From Deltaproteobacteria bacterium HGW-Deltaproteobacteria-13 (lineage in GTDB: Bacteria > Desulfobacterota > Syntrophia > Syntrophales > Smithellaceae), in contig PHBJ01000018.1 of assembly GCA_002840555.1 (NCBI GenBank), forward strand, positions 1-43,676: DNA of 43,676 bases. Direction: 5' to 3'. The notes under the pieces are model-generated. The model saw only the letters and a list, made by a program, of their open reading frames with translations, ran no database searches and was not told the origin of the DNA. Numbering within the stretch: position 1 is the stretch's first letter; every line of letters begins with the position of its first letter. The translations under genes were made by a program, and so were the position numbers. Positions 1-10,447 of the stretch are shown here, piece after piece.

Positions 1-227
1 TCATAACATATCAAAGTGATTATGCTTTCAATGTTTTTATCTCAATCCCAGCAACACCTTACCTACCTTTATACCCATTTCCCTGTTCCCCGTCGGCGGG
101 GGTGGAAGAAATACGTAGTGAGGGTCTTCAGACCCGTTAAAACGCAGCTCAAGCTACGCAATGCATGAATCAATTATCAACTGAGAAGAGGCTTGAGTCT
201 TTTGCACGTTTGTGTGCCAAGATTACC
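1..227. other. Left-edge intergenic stretch without a recognised gene
   Basis: I see no convincing coding frame here. Two short inverted repeats are visible: a 5-bp stem with a TCGG loop at 88-101 and a perfect 14-bp palindrome (GGGTCT-TC-AGACCC) at 122-135. Neither is followed by a T-run, so neither is called as a terminator. They could belong to the 3' end of a gene outside the window or to a dispersed intergenic repeat. Confidence 0.4.
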
Positions 228-256
228 TTGACACACCGCACAGCGTCTCCTATACT
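228..256 (+). promoter_or_regulatory. Consensus sigma-70 promoter for the sialidase-like gene
   Basis: The -35 box TTGACA (228-233) and the -10 box TATACT (251-256) are separated by exactly 17 bases. This is nearly a perfect housekeeping promoter, about 60 bases upstream of the ATG at 319. It implies that the downstream gene is transcribed on its own from here. No operator-like dyad overlaps it. Confidence 0.75.
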
Positions 257-318
257 TCAGCCCCAAAAAAGAAAGGTCTTATTAATCAATTTAATAAGTA
301 TCCGGTGACCCTGAAAAT

Positions 319-1443
319 ATGAATAATAGGCATAATCATAAAGCAGGTGTGACTCTGCTGGTGTTGAGTATTGTTTTTCTGACGGGGATAATAAGCGGTT
401 GCGGAAAATCTCATTCGTCGGACAGCGCAAGTTCCGTGTCTTATGAGTTCAATGTCACCGATTCACCTGTCACGGTTGCATCCGGCGATGTACCTCTCAT
501 GGAAGAGGAAGCGGTTTTTGATTCGATTCCCGGGATGGCCGGACATCATGCCGCGACACTGACAATTTTTTCTGACGGTGAAATGCTGGCTGCGTGGTGT
601 TCTTACGTCGGACCTCATGAGCTGACGGGCCTGGCGATTTACCGGTCGCGAAAAAAACCCGGGCAGTCATGGGAATCTCCTCAACTTCATATCGATCGTT
701 CCGACGGCGACGGCAATCCGGTGCTTTACAGCGAAGGAGATCGTGTCTGGTTTTTTCAGGCAGTCGTTCCCGGCGGCTGGGATACGTCTCATATTGAATT
801 TCAGCAATCCGCCGACAGGGGAGTAAACTGGACCGATCCCGTCACTTTGGGATCAAGTTTGGGACCGGATGTCAAATATCCGCCGGTGCGCCTGAATAAC
901 GGGACCTTGCTTTTACCCGCGTACGATGAGATTACGCACAAATCCGTTTTCTATAAATCGACAAACGGAACAAGCTGGAGTGAACTGTCAACGGCAGCGA
1001 GTAACCCGGGTAATACCGAGCCGTCACTTGTCCAATTAAGCACGGGCCGGTTAATCAATGTGATGCGCAATGAAGGACAGGGGTGGCTATGGGTAACGGC
1101 TTCGGATGATAACGGAAATTCTTGGGCGGCTCCGAAAGATAGCGGTTTTTTAAATCCCGCGAGTGCTACTCAGATTATTCGTTTGGCGAACGGGCATTTG
1201 GTGTTGATTTATAATGACAGTGCCACGGAACGCAGACCCCTTTCGATTGCGCTTTCAGCGGATGAGGGGCGTACCTGGCCTTATAGAAAAGTCCTGAAGG
1301 ACGGCACAGACACGTACAGTTATCCTTTTGCAGTTCAGGCGCCTGACGGAGTCATTCATATTCTCTATAGTTTAAAGCGCGACAAGATCATGCATCTATC
1401 CGTCAATGAAGCATGGATAATTTTTGAGTCTTACATCTTCTAG
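319..1443 (+). CDS. Sialidase-like (Asp-box/BNR) lipoprotein
   Basis: This is a 374-residue exported protein. Residues 1-28 form a lipoprotein signal with a hydrophobic core ending in the lipobox ISGC, so the mature protein should be lipid-anchored in the envelope. Four Asp-box motifs (S-x-D-x-G-x-x-W type) lie near residues 163-171, 214-220, 263-270 and 313-320. They are the hallmark of the six-bladed beta-propeller of the BNR_2 sialidase-like family. The length fits one propeller with no extra domain. Family members hydrolyse glycosidic bonds of sialic-acid-like or rhamnosyl sugars, but many are uncharacterised, so the substrate is unknown. A GGTGA Shine-Dalgarno (304-308) precedes the ATG by ten bases. 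The gene stands alone and its neighbour is on the opposite strand. Confidence 0.75.
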   Translation: MNNRHNHKAGVTLLVLSIVFLTGIISGCGKSHSSDSASSVSYEFNVTDSPVTVASGDVPLMEEEAVFDSIPGMAGHHAATLTIFSDGEMLAAWCSYVGPHELTGLAIYRSRKKPGQSWESPQLHIDRSDGDGNPVLYSEGDRVWFFQAVVPGGWDTSHIEFQQSADRGVNWTDPVTLGSSLGPDVKYPPVRLNNGTLLLPAYDEITHKSVFYKSTNGTSWSELSTAASNPGNTEPSLVQLSTGRLINVMRNEGQGWLWVTASDDNGNSWAAPKDSGFLNPASATQIIRLANGHLVLIYNDSATERRPLSIALSADEGRTWPYRKVLKDGTDTYSYPFAVQAPDGVIHILYSLKRDKIMHLSVNEAWIIFESYIF

Positions 1444-1714
1444 ACCGGTTCATCTTTTTAGATTTCAAAGCCCACAAATTGCGCCATTCATGCTTTTTCG
1501 AACCGTAGGGATATTCGAAAGATTTCTGAAACAGCTTGGCGTTGTTGATGGGGTTCTTCAACCTGTAATCCGTCTTTTGATAGAAACGAAAAACTGAAGC
1601 TTAGAAGTTTAATCGATACACTCTTTCCATAGACATTTGTTTAATACATGCGTTTTTCGCCGGTACAAACCGATAATATAGGTAACAAAATAAACCTGGA
1701 ACAAAGCGAACAGA

Positions 1715-4700
1715 TTATATTGTCACATCAACGTTGTGCTCCACACCGTCGTCAACAAGCAGAATGTTTTTTTCTTTTTGCTCGATTCCGTCTATGGCAA
1801 CTTTCATTTCTTTTTCTTTACTTTCTGCGCGTGTAAAGGCAATGCGGTAGATGGTTTTACCATACCGGTAATTGAGGCTGAAACCTTCCCATTCCGCGGG
1901 CACAGACGGCTTGAAACTCAGTTTATTTCCCTCGCGCTTCAATCCCAGAAGGGATTCCACAATCAGCCGGTACATCCAGCCTGACGAGCCGGTGTACCAT
2001 GTCCAGCCGCCGCGGCCGGCGTGCGGCACGACCGCATAAATGTCGGCCGCGACAACGTAAGGTTCAACTTTATAGGTTGCCATCGCCTCGGGGGTACGTG
2101 CATGGTTTACGGGATTGATCATGGTCATAATTTCCCATGCGTGCCGATCGTCTCCCAATGCCGCAAATGCCATGGCCGCCCAGATGGCTCCATGGGTATA
2201 TTGTCCGCCGTTTTCCCTTACGCCGGGGACATACCCCTTGATGTAACCGGGATTCAAATCGGACTTATCAAAGGGCGGCTCCAGAAGCTGCACGATTCCA
2301 ATATCGCCGCGAATGAGGTATTGACTCAGCGCCTCCATGGCCAGACGCGAATGGTTGACGTTTCCTGCTCCGGATAAAACGGACCAGCTCTGGACGATGG
2401 AATCAATGCGGCATTCCCGATTCTTAGCCGAGCCCAGTACCGCGCCGTTATCGAAGTAAGCGCGCCGGTACCACAACCCGTCCCATCCGTGTTGTTCAAT
2501 ATTCAAACGCAATTGCAACGCTTCTTTTTTGCATTGTTCGCTGAAAGAAGTATCGCCGCGCGCGCCGGCGATTTTCTCGAATTGCGTGAGAACCTCATAA
2601 AGGAAAAACGCCAGCCAGACGCTTTCACCCTTTCCTTTTATACCGACAATGTTCATGCTGTCGTTCCAGTCTCCGGAGCCCATCAGCGGAAGTCCGTGCT
2701 CGCCGAAACGCAGACCTCTTCGGATAGCCCTTACGCAGTGTTCATACAAATCGGCTGTTTCGTGCGACCGGGCGGGTAAATCGTAATAGGAATCCTCTTC
2801 CATGTTGATCGGTCGGCCATTAATAAAGGGAATAGATTCATCCAATATGCCGTTGTCTCCGGTTCCTGCTATGTAGTAGCACGCTGTCAGCGGCAGCCAG
2901 AGATAATCGTCGGAACATTGCGTGCGCACACCGCGGCCAAGAGGAGGATGCCACCAGTGCTGAACATCTCCCGCTTCAAACTGGCGGGATGCGCAAAGCA
3001 GCAGTTGTTTGCGGGCAAAGTCCGGATCGGTATGCATGAGCGACATGACATCCTGCAGCTGATCGCGGAAACCGAAGGCGCCGCCCGATTGGTAGTATCC
3101 TGTTCGCGCCCAGAGCCGGCAGGCCAGTGTTTGGTATAAAAGCCAGCCGTTTGCCAGCACGTTGAGGGACGGATCAGGTGTTTTTATCTGCACGGCGTTT
3201 AGTGTATGATCCCAGTATTGCCGCACCGCATTGAGCGCATCGCCTGCTGCTGCCGAATCGCTGAAGATCTGAGCGAGTTTTTTTGCCTCACTTAAGTTTC
3301 TTCCCAGTCCCATGGTGAAGACGATTTCTTTTTCTTCCCCGTCCACCAGTTCAAAGGGGACCTGGATTGCGGCGCAGGGATCAAGGCCTGCGCCGATTTT
3401 GCCGGAGAGATGCATACGTTTCATGACGGCAGGATCTTGAAGCGTTCCGTTCCGTCCGAGAAATTCCGTGCGATTGCCGCTGATGGTTCGCGTTGTCGCA
3501 TCTGTGTTAAAGAAGGCGACGCGGTTGGGAAATTCCGTGTTGTAGGGGTTGCGCGCAAAGATAGCGCCGCTTTGGAAATCAACATCTGTGATGATATGCA
3601 TTGCCGTTTTCGTTCTGAGGTCGCCCAGAACCCATTCAGCGTACCCTGTAACGGAAAGGCGGCGCGATTGTCCCGTGTTATTTTTTATCTTTAAAACAGT
3701 GAACTTAACCGCCGAGTCCAGCGCCACGTAAACACAAACTTCCGAAGAGATGCCGCGTTCCGAATGCTCGAAAACGCTGTAGCCAAAACCGTGCCTCGTT
3801 ATATACGGCGTGGACCCGCGTCTGGGCAGCGGCATAGGCGACCAGAAGTGGCCGCGTTCGTCATCGCGGAGGTAGAAGGCTTCTCCGCTCTTGTCGCTCA
3901 CCGGATCATTGTGCCAGGGTGTAAGACGAAACTCATGGGCATTTTCCGCCCAGGTGTAGGCCATGCCGCTTTCGGAAATGACGGTGCCGAACATATCGTT
4001 GGCCAGCACATTGGCCCATGGCGCCGGCGTGACCTGTGTCTGAGAAGTAGAAATAACATACTCGCGTCCATCGGGGGTGAAGCCGCCCAAACCGTTAAAG
4101 AACATCAGGTCGTGACGTGGCAGAGCGGGTGTCGGCGTCAGTGCGGGGCGATGGGTGCGGCTCGGTATCAGGCGGGGCACGGCTATTTTCAGGCCGACAC
4201 GCTGTTTGGCCTGATTGACCAGTTTCCCCTTGTTTCCGGAGATAATAACGTGAGCCACCGTTTGAATCAGGATGCGGTCTTCTTCCGATATCTGGTCCGT
4301 GGATCTGACAAAAATACCGCCGGGCTGATCTTGCAAATCAACGACCATGCCTGAGGCGATGAGTCCCATAATCTGATCATGCAGAATCTGCCTGTATCCG
4401 CCGTGATCTTCATTCCAGATGACAAGATCCACGGCCAATCCCTTTAATCGCCAGTATACGTGGGCAAGAATGAGTTGCCGTACCAGTTCAATATGGGATT
4501 GCTCGGCAATCTTTAACAGGACAATCGGTAAATCGCCGGATATGGCATAGCCCCAGAGACCGGATTGCCCCCGGCGATTCTCTGTTATGATACCGGGATC
4601 GGCGCGCATGGAGTCATTGGCAAAAATAAGGGAACTGGCAATGTGGCAGTAAAGCTGCGCGTCGGCTTCCGTGGCGTTGATCTGCCTTAGCATGACCTGG

Positions 4701-7700
4701 CTCTGTGTCCAGGCCATATCGAAGACACGATCCGCGATCCGTCTGTCCTGATATTTATCGATCAGAATTAGGGCGGCATCTCTGGTTTCGTTGATTCCAA
4801 AAACCATGTCGATGGTAGCCGATTGTTCCGGTTCAAGCGTTATTCTGGACATGATGGAGACAATCGGATCAAGCACCGACCCCTGGCTGTCGGAGAGGGT
4901 TCCGAAAAGATCGGAAGGGGAACCTATTGCCTGTGGATCGTTAACCGTATTTCCCCTGCCGATAAAAAGCGACCGGTCTGTTTCGTAAGAAACCTGTTCA
5001 ATGTTCGTTCCATGAACAGCCATCAGGTGAAACATCCAGTAAGTTTTTTCGTCTTCGGAACGCGGCCGGCGTGTGCAAAGAATTGCCCGGCGTTGTTCGA
5101 TGATTTCGGTCTGAACAAAAAGATTGGAAAACGCCGGATGAATTTTATCCGCGGCGGGGTTCGCGATGACGACTTCCGCATAACTTGTTAAATCAATGGT
5201 CCTGCGCGACCGCGATTGATTGGTGATGGTGGTGCGGCGCAGTTCAATATCATCTTCCGGCGAGACAACGATTTCCGTATGGACGTCAAAATCATGGTCC
5301 CGGCGGCGGAATTCCACGCGGCCATCTGAAAAAATCGCTTCGTAATGCAGGGGCTGCTTGAGAGTGGGTTGATACGTTGTTGACCAGACCTCCCCGCTTT
5401 TTACATCGCGGATATAACAAAAAATTCCGGAGTTGTCGCAGGTGCTGTCCTCCCGGAAACGGGTTAAGGCGATATCCTTCCAGCGGCTGTACCCGCCGCC
5501 GGCATTGGTGAGCATGATGTGATATCTGCCGTTGGAAAGCAGTTGTATTTCCGGAATGGTCGTGTCGGGTGTGTTGAAGATACGCACCGGCGTTTCCATA
5601 CCGGCAGGTGCTTTGTTTGAGCTGGCAAGTTCGGGTGGAGCGGCGTAATACGTAATGGCTTGGGGAACCATCTCCTGGAGCAATAACATCGCCGACTGGA
5701 ATAACGGTTCCGATTCAAATCGTTTCTGCATCGGTTGATCCAGCAGTAAATAGGCCAACGCCAGCAGGGTCATGCCCTGATGATGCGCCATGAAGGAATG
5801 AACAACAGCGTTTGACTGGCCCCGCGTCAGACGTGATGGCGTGTAATCAATCGCTTCATAGAAACCGAATCTGCCTTCAAAGCCGGACTGCGCAAGTTTC
5901 TCCAGATTCAGGCACGCCTCTTCCGGTTCCACCATCAAAGCCAGCGCCGAAGCATAGGGAGCGATAACCATATCTTCCGCCAATCCCCGTTTGAGGCCCA
6001 GGCCGGGCACGCCGAAGGCTCGATACTGATAATTGAGATGGCTGTCAAAGGCGTTATAGGCTGATTCAGAAATGCCCCAAGGAACCGAGTGCTTTTTCCC
6101 GTATTCGATGTGCATGGCCACAGCCGCTTTATAGGTTTGGTCCAGCAGAGAGTTTTCGTATGTCGGCATGACCAGAAGAGGCATCAGGTATTCGAACATG
6201 GAACCGCTCCATGACACGAGAACCGGCTTTCCTCCTGCGGTCGTCAGCAATCTTCCCAGGGCGAACCAACTCTCCTGAGGCAGTTTCCCCTGGCCAATTC
6301 CCACAAAATTGCTGAATCTCGCTTCTGCCGCCAGCAAATCATAGAAACTGGTGTCGCGCCGCCAGTTGCTGACATTATATCCGATAGAGAGCAGATTACA
6401 CGCTTTATCAAACAGAAAATCGTATTCAATCCGGCTAAGATCGCCGCATTTCTTTGCCAGTGATTCTATATCCGAAATAATAGCTGCAGCGCTCCGGCCG
6501 GAGTCTGAGATTATTTTTCTAATGTCTTCAATCTCCGCCTGCTCATCGGCCGTCAGATTAAGATTGAATCTTTTTTCGACGTCGGATAGAAACTCTTCTT
6601 CAAGATTGATTAAATTCCTCAAAGTCACCACTTCATTAAGCTTTGGCACTTTGTTAATGATTCCGGAAAATCGCGGGTCAAATATCCAAGGTGCGAAAAA
6701 TTTCAATTCATCAAGAGCCGCTTGGCATTGATCAGCAAATGCTTTTGCCCAGTATCTTGGCGGGCTGTCCGGATCGCTGCCGGAAACATCGAGTTCGGCA
6801 GTCATCTGGATGGCGGCTGTTGAGAGCCATTCGAGATATGATCTTAACTCCATGAGTGTGGCCGGTTCGGAGGAAATCGCCGCCGCCAGATCATTTTTAA
6901 GCTGGCTGAATTGAGAAGGAGCGGATTTTCCTGCATTGTCCGCGAAAATTTGCAAAGTGTCTCCGAGGCCCGCGAAAATCTGCGGCCCGATGATTTTCTG
7001 ACCGGGAAGAGAAACTAATCCCGACCTCAATATGAGCAGGTACCCGGTGAGGTTTCCACTGTCCACGGATGAAACGTAGAGGGGGAAAAGCGGTTCAAGA
7101 GATTGCGTGTCGTACCAGTTGTAGAAATGACCTTTGTACTTTTCCATTGATTCCATCGTGTGGAGCGCATTTGCCGTGCGTTCGATGAATTGCCTCGTTG
7201 TGATATAGCCGAAATCACAGGCGCTAAGATTCGCCAAAAGCGACAATCCCATATTCGTCGGCGATGTGCGATGGGCGACGATGTCGACAGGTTCTTCCTG
7301 GTAATTATCCGGCGGCAGCCAATTATCTTCCGGACCGACAAAGGTTTCAAAGAAGGCCCATGTTTTTCGGGAAATTTTTCTAAGGAAAATATTTTGATCA
7401 GCCGTCAGCTTTGCTTCACGGCGTTGTAAAGGTTTACTGACCCAATAGGCTATTACGGGAGAAATTAACCAGATCAAGAGAAAGGGACCCGCTAATATTA
7501 TATTTACGGGACGGGAAAAAAAGATGGCGATTGAAGCGGCAACGGCAAAAAACGGGGCAAACCACATGGCTTGGCAGTAACCGCCAAATTCACCGCTTTG
7601 ATGGTTATTCACGTTTTCCGATGGATTCCATTCAAGAAGCCGTTTATGTGAAATCAGCATCCGCCAGAGCGTGCGGACGATTGCATCCGTGTGGAAATAG

Positions 7701-10447
7701 GCTTCATGAGGCAGGCAGATAAGTGCAAATACGGCTTGCAGCAGATTATTGCCGGCTTTCTGCGCGGCAGAAGTCAGATGATGCGTCCAGATGACATTGC
7801 GCGGCTTTTGAAACAGATGAAGGATGGACATGATTAGAGCGGGAAAAAGAATGATCCCGAGTACCGCCAGCGTCCAGAACCAGGCAGAAGGCAGCCATGT
7901 CCAGCCCAGCAAGATCATCATGGTTAGCGCTGCGGATGTAAGGCTTCTGCGCAGATTGTCGAATATCTTCCACTGGGAAAGCTTGGACAGGGGATTTTCC
8001 ACGGTGCTTCCATCGTAAGCGGGGACTGTCGACATGATCCACCTTGCAATCTGCCAGTCTCCGCGGATCCAGCGATGCCTGCGGCTTACGTCGGCTTTAT
8101 AGCTGGATGGATATTCCTCGTATAACTGAACATCGCTGATCAATCCCGACCGGGCGTAACATCCTTCAATAAGATCATGACTGAGGATTTTATTTTCGGG
8201 CAGATATCCATTCAGGGCGGTTTCGAATGCGTCAATATCATAGATGCCCTTGCCGATAAAAGATCCTTCGCCGAATATATCTTGGTAAACATCGGAAACG
8301 GCTCTCGTATAGGGGTCAATGCCGGAATAACTTCCATACAGGGCCAGATAATGCGAACGGTTCGTGTTGGGGAGACTTACGGAAACCCTTGGCTGCAGGA
8401 TGCCGTATCCCTGGCTGATGCGTTTTATCTTCTCATCATAGTGCGCGCGATTCAGCGGATGCGCCATCGATCCGACAAATTGCCATGCCGCGTCACGCGG
8501 CAATTTTGTATCCGTGTCGAGCGTGATGACATATTTCACATTTCTTAATACCGTCGTATCACCGACAACCCGTGAGAAGAGATCACCGGAATCATCTTTG
8601 GTCCTGCCGCGCAGATAGGCATTCAGGTCCGCCAGTTTCCCCCGTTTGCGTTCGTAACCCATCCAGATATTTTCTTCAGGATTGAAGCGGCGAGAGCGGT
8701 GAAACAAGAAAAAAAAGTCGCCTTTTGAGCTTCTGTATTTTTCATTCAACGCGTCGATTCCTTTATGAACCAGTGTCAGCAGTTGTTCATCGTCCGGCAT
8801 GGTTTGGACCCTGGCGTCCCGAAAATCGGTCAATAGGGCGAAACGCAGATGGTCGTCCTGATTGGCCAGAAACCTGATTTCCATTGCGTCGATCAGGTTC
8901 GTGACGCTTTGCGGGCTTGTGAGCATTGTCGGAACTGCAACCAGCGTGCGGTATTCAGGCGGAATGCCCCGGGAGAAATCCATCCGAGGCAAGGGACGGG
9001 GCGCCACCAGCAGAGTGGACAGCCAGTTTATCAGTGCCACCGCCAGATGGCTCGTACACACAAAGAAGAGAAGTCCGATGATGGCCAATAGCCAACCATG
9101 CAGTCCATCCGTATGCGCCTTGATCATTAAAATAGTTGTAAATATGACAGCCGATAAAGTTATCGAACCTACATACAGCAGTAAAGGGATTCGGCGGGAT
9201 AACCGCAGCATGACTTCAAACGGCGATAAACGCACTTTAACCAGACTTTCCAGTTCGGATAATCCCTTGTCAATAAGGTAAAAACCGACATGCGCCGCGC
9301 GATCAGAAGCTCCGTTTTGGGTGCTTGCTTTTTGGGCGAGGTTTATCGCCAGACGTGCTACTTCTCTTTCGGATAAATCACTTTTCCTGGCGAGTCTTTC
9401 TATGACGTGGCGATAATGGTCACGGGTGGAAAAATCCATTTTGACATAAATGTCGCCGGGATCTTCGCGCAGAATTTGATCCGCCGCGCTCATGGTCTCA
9501 ACAAATTCACGCCAGTTCATTGTTCCCAGAAAACGCAGGCTGGTGATACTATTGCTCATGGAAACCTGATCGGCGGCCTGTTGCTGACTTTCCAGATTCA
9601 AAAACGCCTTGATGGTCTGGCCGTATTCGGAGAGGCGCTGTTCTATCCAGGTAAGAGGCAAGGCCAGAGCCGGACCTTGTCCCTGTAATTGACGCGAGAT
9701 TTCCGCGACAAAAGCTCCAACCACAGGCGGGTCTGATCGGGCCATGTCCGCGATTTCCAAAAACAGGTTTTTGGGATCCTTCTGGGCCGTAGCCGTCATT
9801 TTACTGGCCCAATAATCGGCCAGATTTCGGTTGGTTCTGTCTTTGGATATGCGGACGGCTATACGTCTGATATTTTCTATCAACGCCAGGCGCAGCATAA
9901 TAGGGATAGCCCATAATTCACCCAGTTTAAGCTCGGTGATCGTTTGGTAAGAGGATACGAATAAACCGAGAGTCTTTGAATCCACGCGGCCGTCGCCGTG
10001 GGAGATCATCTCCTGAGCTATATCATACACCCGCGGAATATGGACGGAGGGACCGTTTGCCAGATGAGGCAGTTCTCTGCTGTAAACTTTAGGCAAATGC
10101 TTTCTGGCTGTGCGAATCTGTTCTTCGATCAGGTAAAAATTATCCAGAAACCATTCTTCGGCCGGTGTGATAGTGCGATTGTCCTTAACGGCATTCGTCA
10201 GGATGTTACGGACTTCAAACAGGACACCTTCATTATCTGTTAACCGTCTGAGCAACTGGTTCGATGTGCGGCCGACGCTGAGCTTGTGCGCGCCCGCTAT
10301 GGTCCTGCCATGCCGGCGCATCTGTTTGGAACTGAATAATTCCGATCTCAACAGTTCGTCGTCTGTTAATACTTTACTTAAATTTCCGCCTGGAAGTTTC
10401 GTTTTCAGACGACTGAAATATTTTAAAATGACACTGCTTACTTCCAA
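1715..10447 (-). CDS. ndvB: Cyclic beta-1,2-glucan synthase (NdvB/ChvB type)
   Basis: This giant 2910-residue membrane enzyme builds, elongates and cyclises beta-1,2-glucan from UDP-glucose at the inner membrane. Domains in order are: a helical N-terminal region (1-415); membrane segments (about 420-480); a GT84 glycosyltransferase (about 495-810) with a DTD metal motif at 644-646, an HDLIEG motif at 757-762 and an RRHRWIRGDW motif near 790; and further membrane helices (840-1040). These are followed by a glucoamylase-like domain (about 1400-1540), two GH94-type sugar-binding domains (from about 1620 and 2110) and a C-terminal GH94 catalytic domain with the GDWND acid motif near residue 2590. 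The length matches rhizobial NdvB (about 2830). The start codon is TTG, chosen because AAGGAG lies eight bases upstream and no ATG competes. Known roles of the product are osmoadaptation and surface interaction; its role here is inferred. Confidence 0.93.
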   Translation of the reverse strand: MEVSSVILKYFSRLKTKLPGGNLSKVLTDDELLRSELFSSKQMRRHGRTIAGAHKLSVGRTSNQLLRRLTDNEGVLFEVRNILTNAVKDNRTITPAEEWFLDNFYLIEEQIRTARKHLPKVYSRELPHLANGPSVHIPRVYDIAQEMISHGDGRVDSKTLGLFVSSYQTITELKLGELWAIPIMLRLALIENIRRIAVRISKDRTNRNLADYWASKMTATAQKDPKNLFLEIADMARSDPPVVGAFVAEISRQLQGQGPALALPLTWIEQRLSEYGQTIKAFLNLESQQQAADQVSMSNSITSLRFLGTMNWREFVETMSAADQILREDPGDIYVKMDFSTRDHYRHVIERLARKSDLSEREVARLAINLAQKASTQNGASDRAAHVGFYLIDKGLSELESLVKVRLSPFEVMLRLSRRIPLLLYVGSITLSAVIFTTILMIKAHTDGLHGWLLAIIGLLFFVCTSHLAVALINWLSTLLVAPRPLPRMDFSRGIPPEYRTLVAVPTMLTSPQSVTNLIDAMEIRFLANQDDHLRFALLTDFRDARVQTMPDDEQLLTLVHKGIDALNEKYRSSKGDFFFLFHRSRRFNPEENIWMGYERKRGKLADLNAYLRGRTKDDSGDLFSRVVGDTTVLRNVKYVITLDTDTKLPRDAAWQFVGSMAHPLNRAHYDEKIKRISQGYGILQPRVSVSLPNTNRSHYLALYGSYSGIDPYTRAVSDVYQDIFGEGSFIGKGIYDIDAFETALNGYLPENKILSHDLIEGCYARSGLISDVQLYEEYPSSYKADVSRRHRWIRGDWQIARWIMSTVPAYDGSTVENPLSKLSQWKIFDNLRRSLTSAALTMMILLGWTWLPSAWFWTLAVLGIILFPALIMSILHLFQKPRNVIWTHHLTSAAQKAGNNLLQAVFALICLPHEAYFHTDAIVRTLWRMLISHKRLLEWNPSENVNNHQSGEFGGYCQAMWFAPFFAVAASIAIFFSRPVNIILAGPFLLIWLISPVIAYWVSKPLQRREAKLTADQNIFLRKISRKTWAFFETFVGPEDNWLPPDNYQEEPVDIVAHRTSPTNMGLSLLANLSACDFGYITTRQFIERTANALHTMESMEKYKGHFYNWYDTQSLEPLFPLYVSSVDSGNLTGYLLILRSGLVSLPGQKIIGPQIFAGLGDTLQIFADNAGKSAPSQFSQLKNDLAAAISSEPATLMELRSYLEWLSTAAIQMTAELDVSGSDPDSPPRYWAKAFADQCQAALDELKFFAPWIFDPRFSGIINKVPKLNEVVTLRNLINLEEEFLSDVEKRFNLNLTADEQAEIEDIRKIISDSGRSAAAIISDIESLAKKCGDLSRIEYDFLFDKACNLLSIGYNVSNWRRDTSFYDLLAAEARFSNFVGIGQGKLPQESWFALGRLLTTAGGKPVLVSWSGSMFEYLMPLLVMPTYENSLLDQTYKAAVAMHIEYGKKHSVPWGISESAYNAFDSHLNYQYRAFGVPGLGLKRGLAEDMVIAPYASALALMVEPEEACLNLEKLAQSGFEGRFGFYEAIDYTPSRLTRGQSNAVVHSFMAHHQGMTLLALAYLLLDQPMQKRFESEPLFQSAMLLLQEMVPQAITYYAAPPELASSNKAPAGMETPVRIFNTPDTTIPEIQLLSNGRYHIMLTNAGGGYSRWKDIALTRFREDSTCDNSGIFCYIRDVKSGEVWSTTYQPTLKQPLHYEAIFSDGRVEFRRRDHDFDVHTEIVVSPEDDIELRRTTITNQSRSRRTIDLTSYAEVVIANPAADKIHPAFSNLFVQTEIIEQRRAILCTRRPRSEDEKTYWMFHLMAVHGTNIEQVSYETDRSLFIGRGNTVNDPQAIGSPSDLFGTLSDSQGSVLDPIVSIMSRITLEPEQSATIDMVFGINETRDAALILIDKYQDRRIADRVFDMAWTQSQVMLRQINATEADAQLYCHIASSLIFANDSMRADPGIITENRRGQSGLWGYAISGDLPIVLLKIAEQSHIELVRQLILAHVYWRLKGLAVDLVIWNEDHGGYRQILHDQIMGLIASGMVVDLQDQPGGIFVRSTDQISEEDRILIQTVAHVIISGNKGKLVNQAKQRVGLKIAVPRLIPSRTHRPALTPTPALPRHDLMFFNGLGGFTPDGREYVISTSQTQVTPAPWANVLANDMFGTVISESGMAYTWAENAHEFRLTPWHNDPVSDKSGEAFYLRDDERGHFWSPMPLPRRGSTPYITRHGFGYSVFEHSERGISSEVCVYVALDSAVKFTVLKIKNNTGQSRRLSVTGYAEWVLGDLRTKTAMHIITDVDFQSGAIFARNPYNTEFPNRVAFFNTDATTRTISGNRTEFLGRNGTLQDPAVMKRMHLSGKIGAGLDPCAAIQVPFELVDGEEKEIVFTMGLGRNLSEAKKLAQIFSDSAAAGDALNAVRQYWDHTLNAVQIKTPDPSLNVLANGWLLYQTLACRLWARTGYYQSGGAFGFRDQLQDVMSLMHTDPDFARKQLLLCASRQFEAGDVQHWWHPPLGRGVRTQCSDDYLWLPLTACYYIAGTGDNGILDESIPFINGRPINMEEDSYYDLPARSHETADLYEHCVRAIRRGLRFGEHGLPLMGSGDWNDSMNIVGIKGKGESVWLAFFLYEVLTQFEKIAGARGDTSFSEQCKKEALQLRLNIEQHGWDGLWYRRAYFDNGAVLGSAKNRECRIDSIVQSWSVLSGAGNVNHSRLAMEALSQYLIRGDIGIVQLLEPPFDKSDLNPGYIKGYVPGVRENGGQYTHGAIWAAMAFAALGDDRHAWEIMTMINPVNHARTPEAMATYKVEPYVVAADIYAVVPHAGRGGWTWYTGSSGWMYRLIVESLLGLKREGNKLSFKPSVPAEWEGFSLNYRYGKTIYRIAFTRAESKEKEMKVAIDGIEQKEKNILLVDDGVEHNVDVTI

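Noticed and set aside
88-135. Two short hairpins near the left edge as terminators
   Set aside because: Neither has a following T-run, and no gene end is visible upstream within the window.
3764-4354. Long plus-strand frame (196 codons) antisense to the glucan synthase gene
   Set aside because: It lies wholly inside a strongly supported coding gene on the other strand, has no ribosome-binding site and no recognisable motif. It is a shadow of codon bias.
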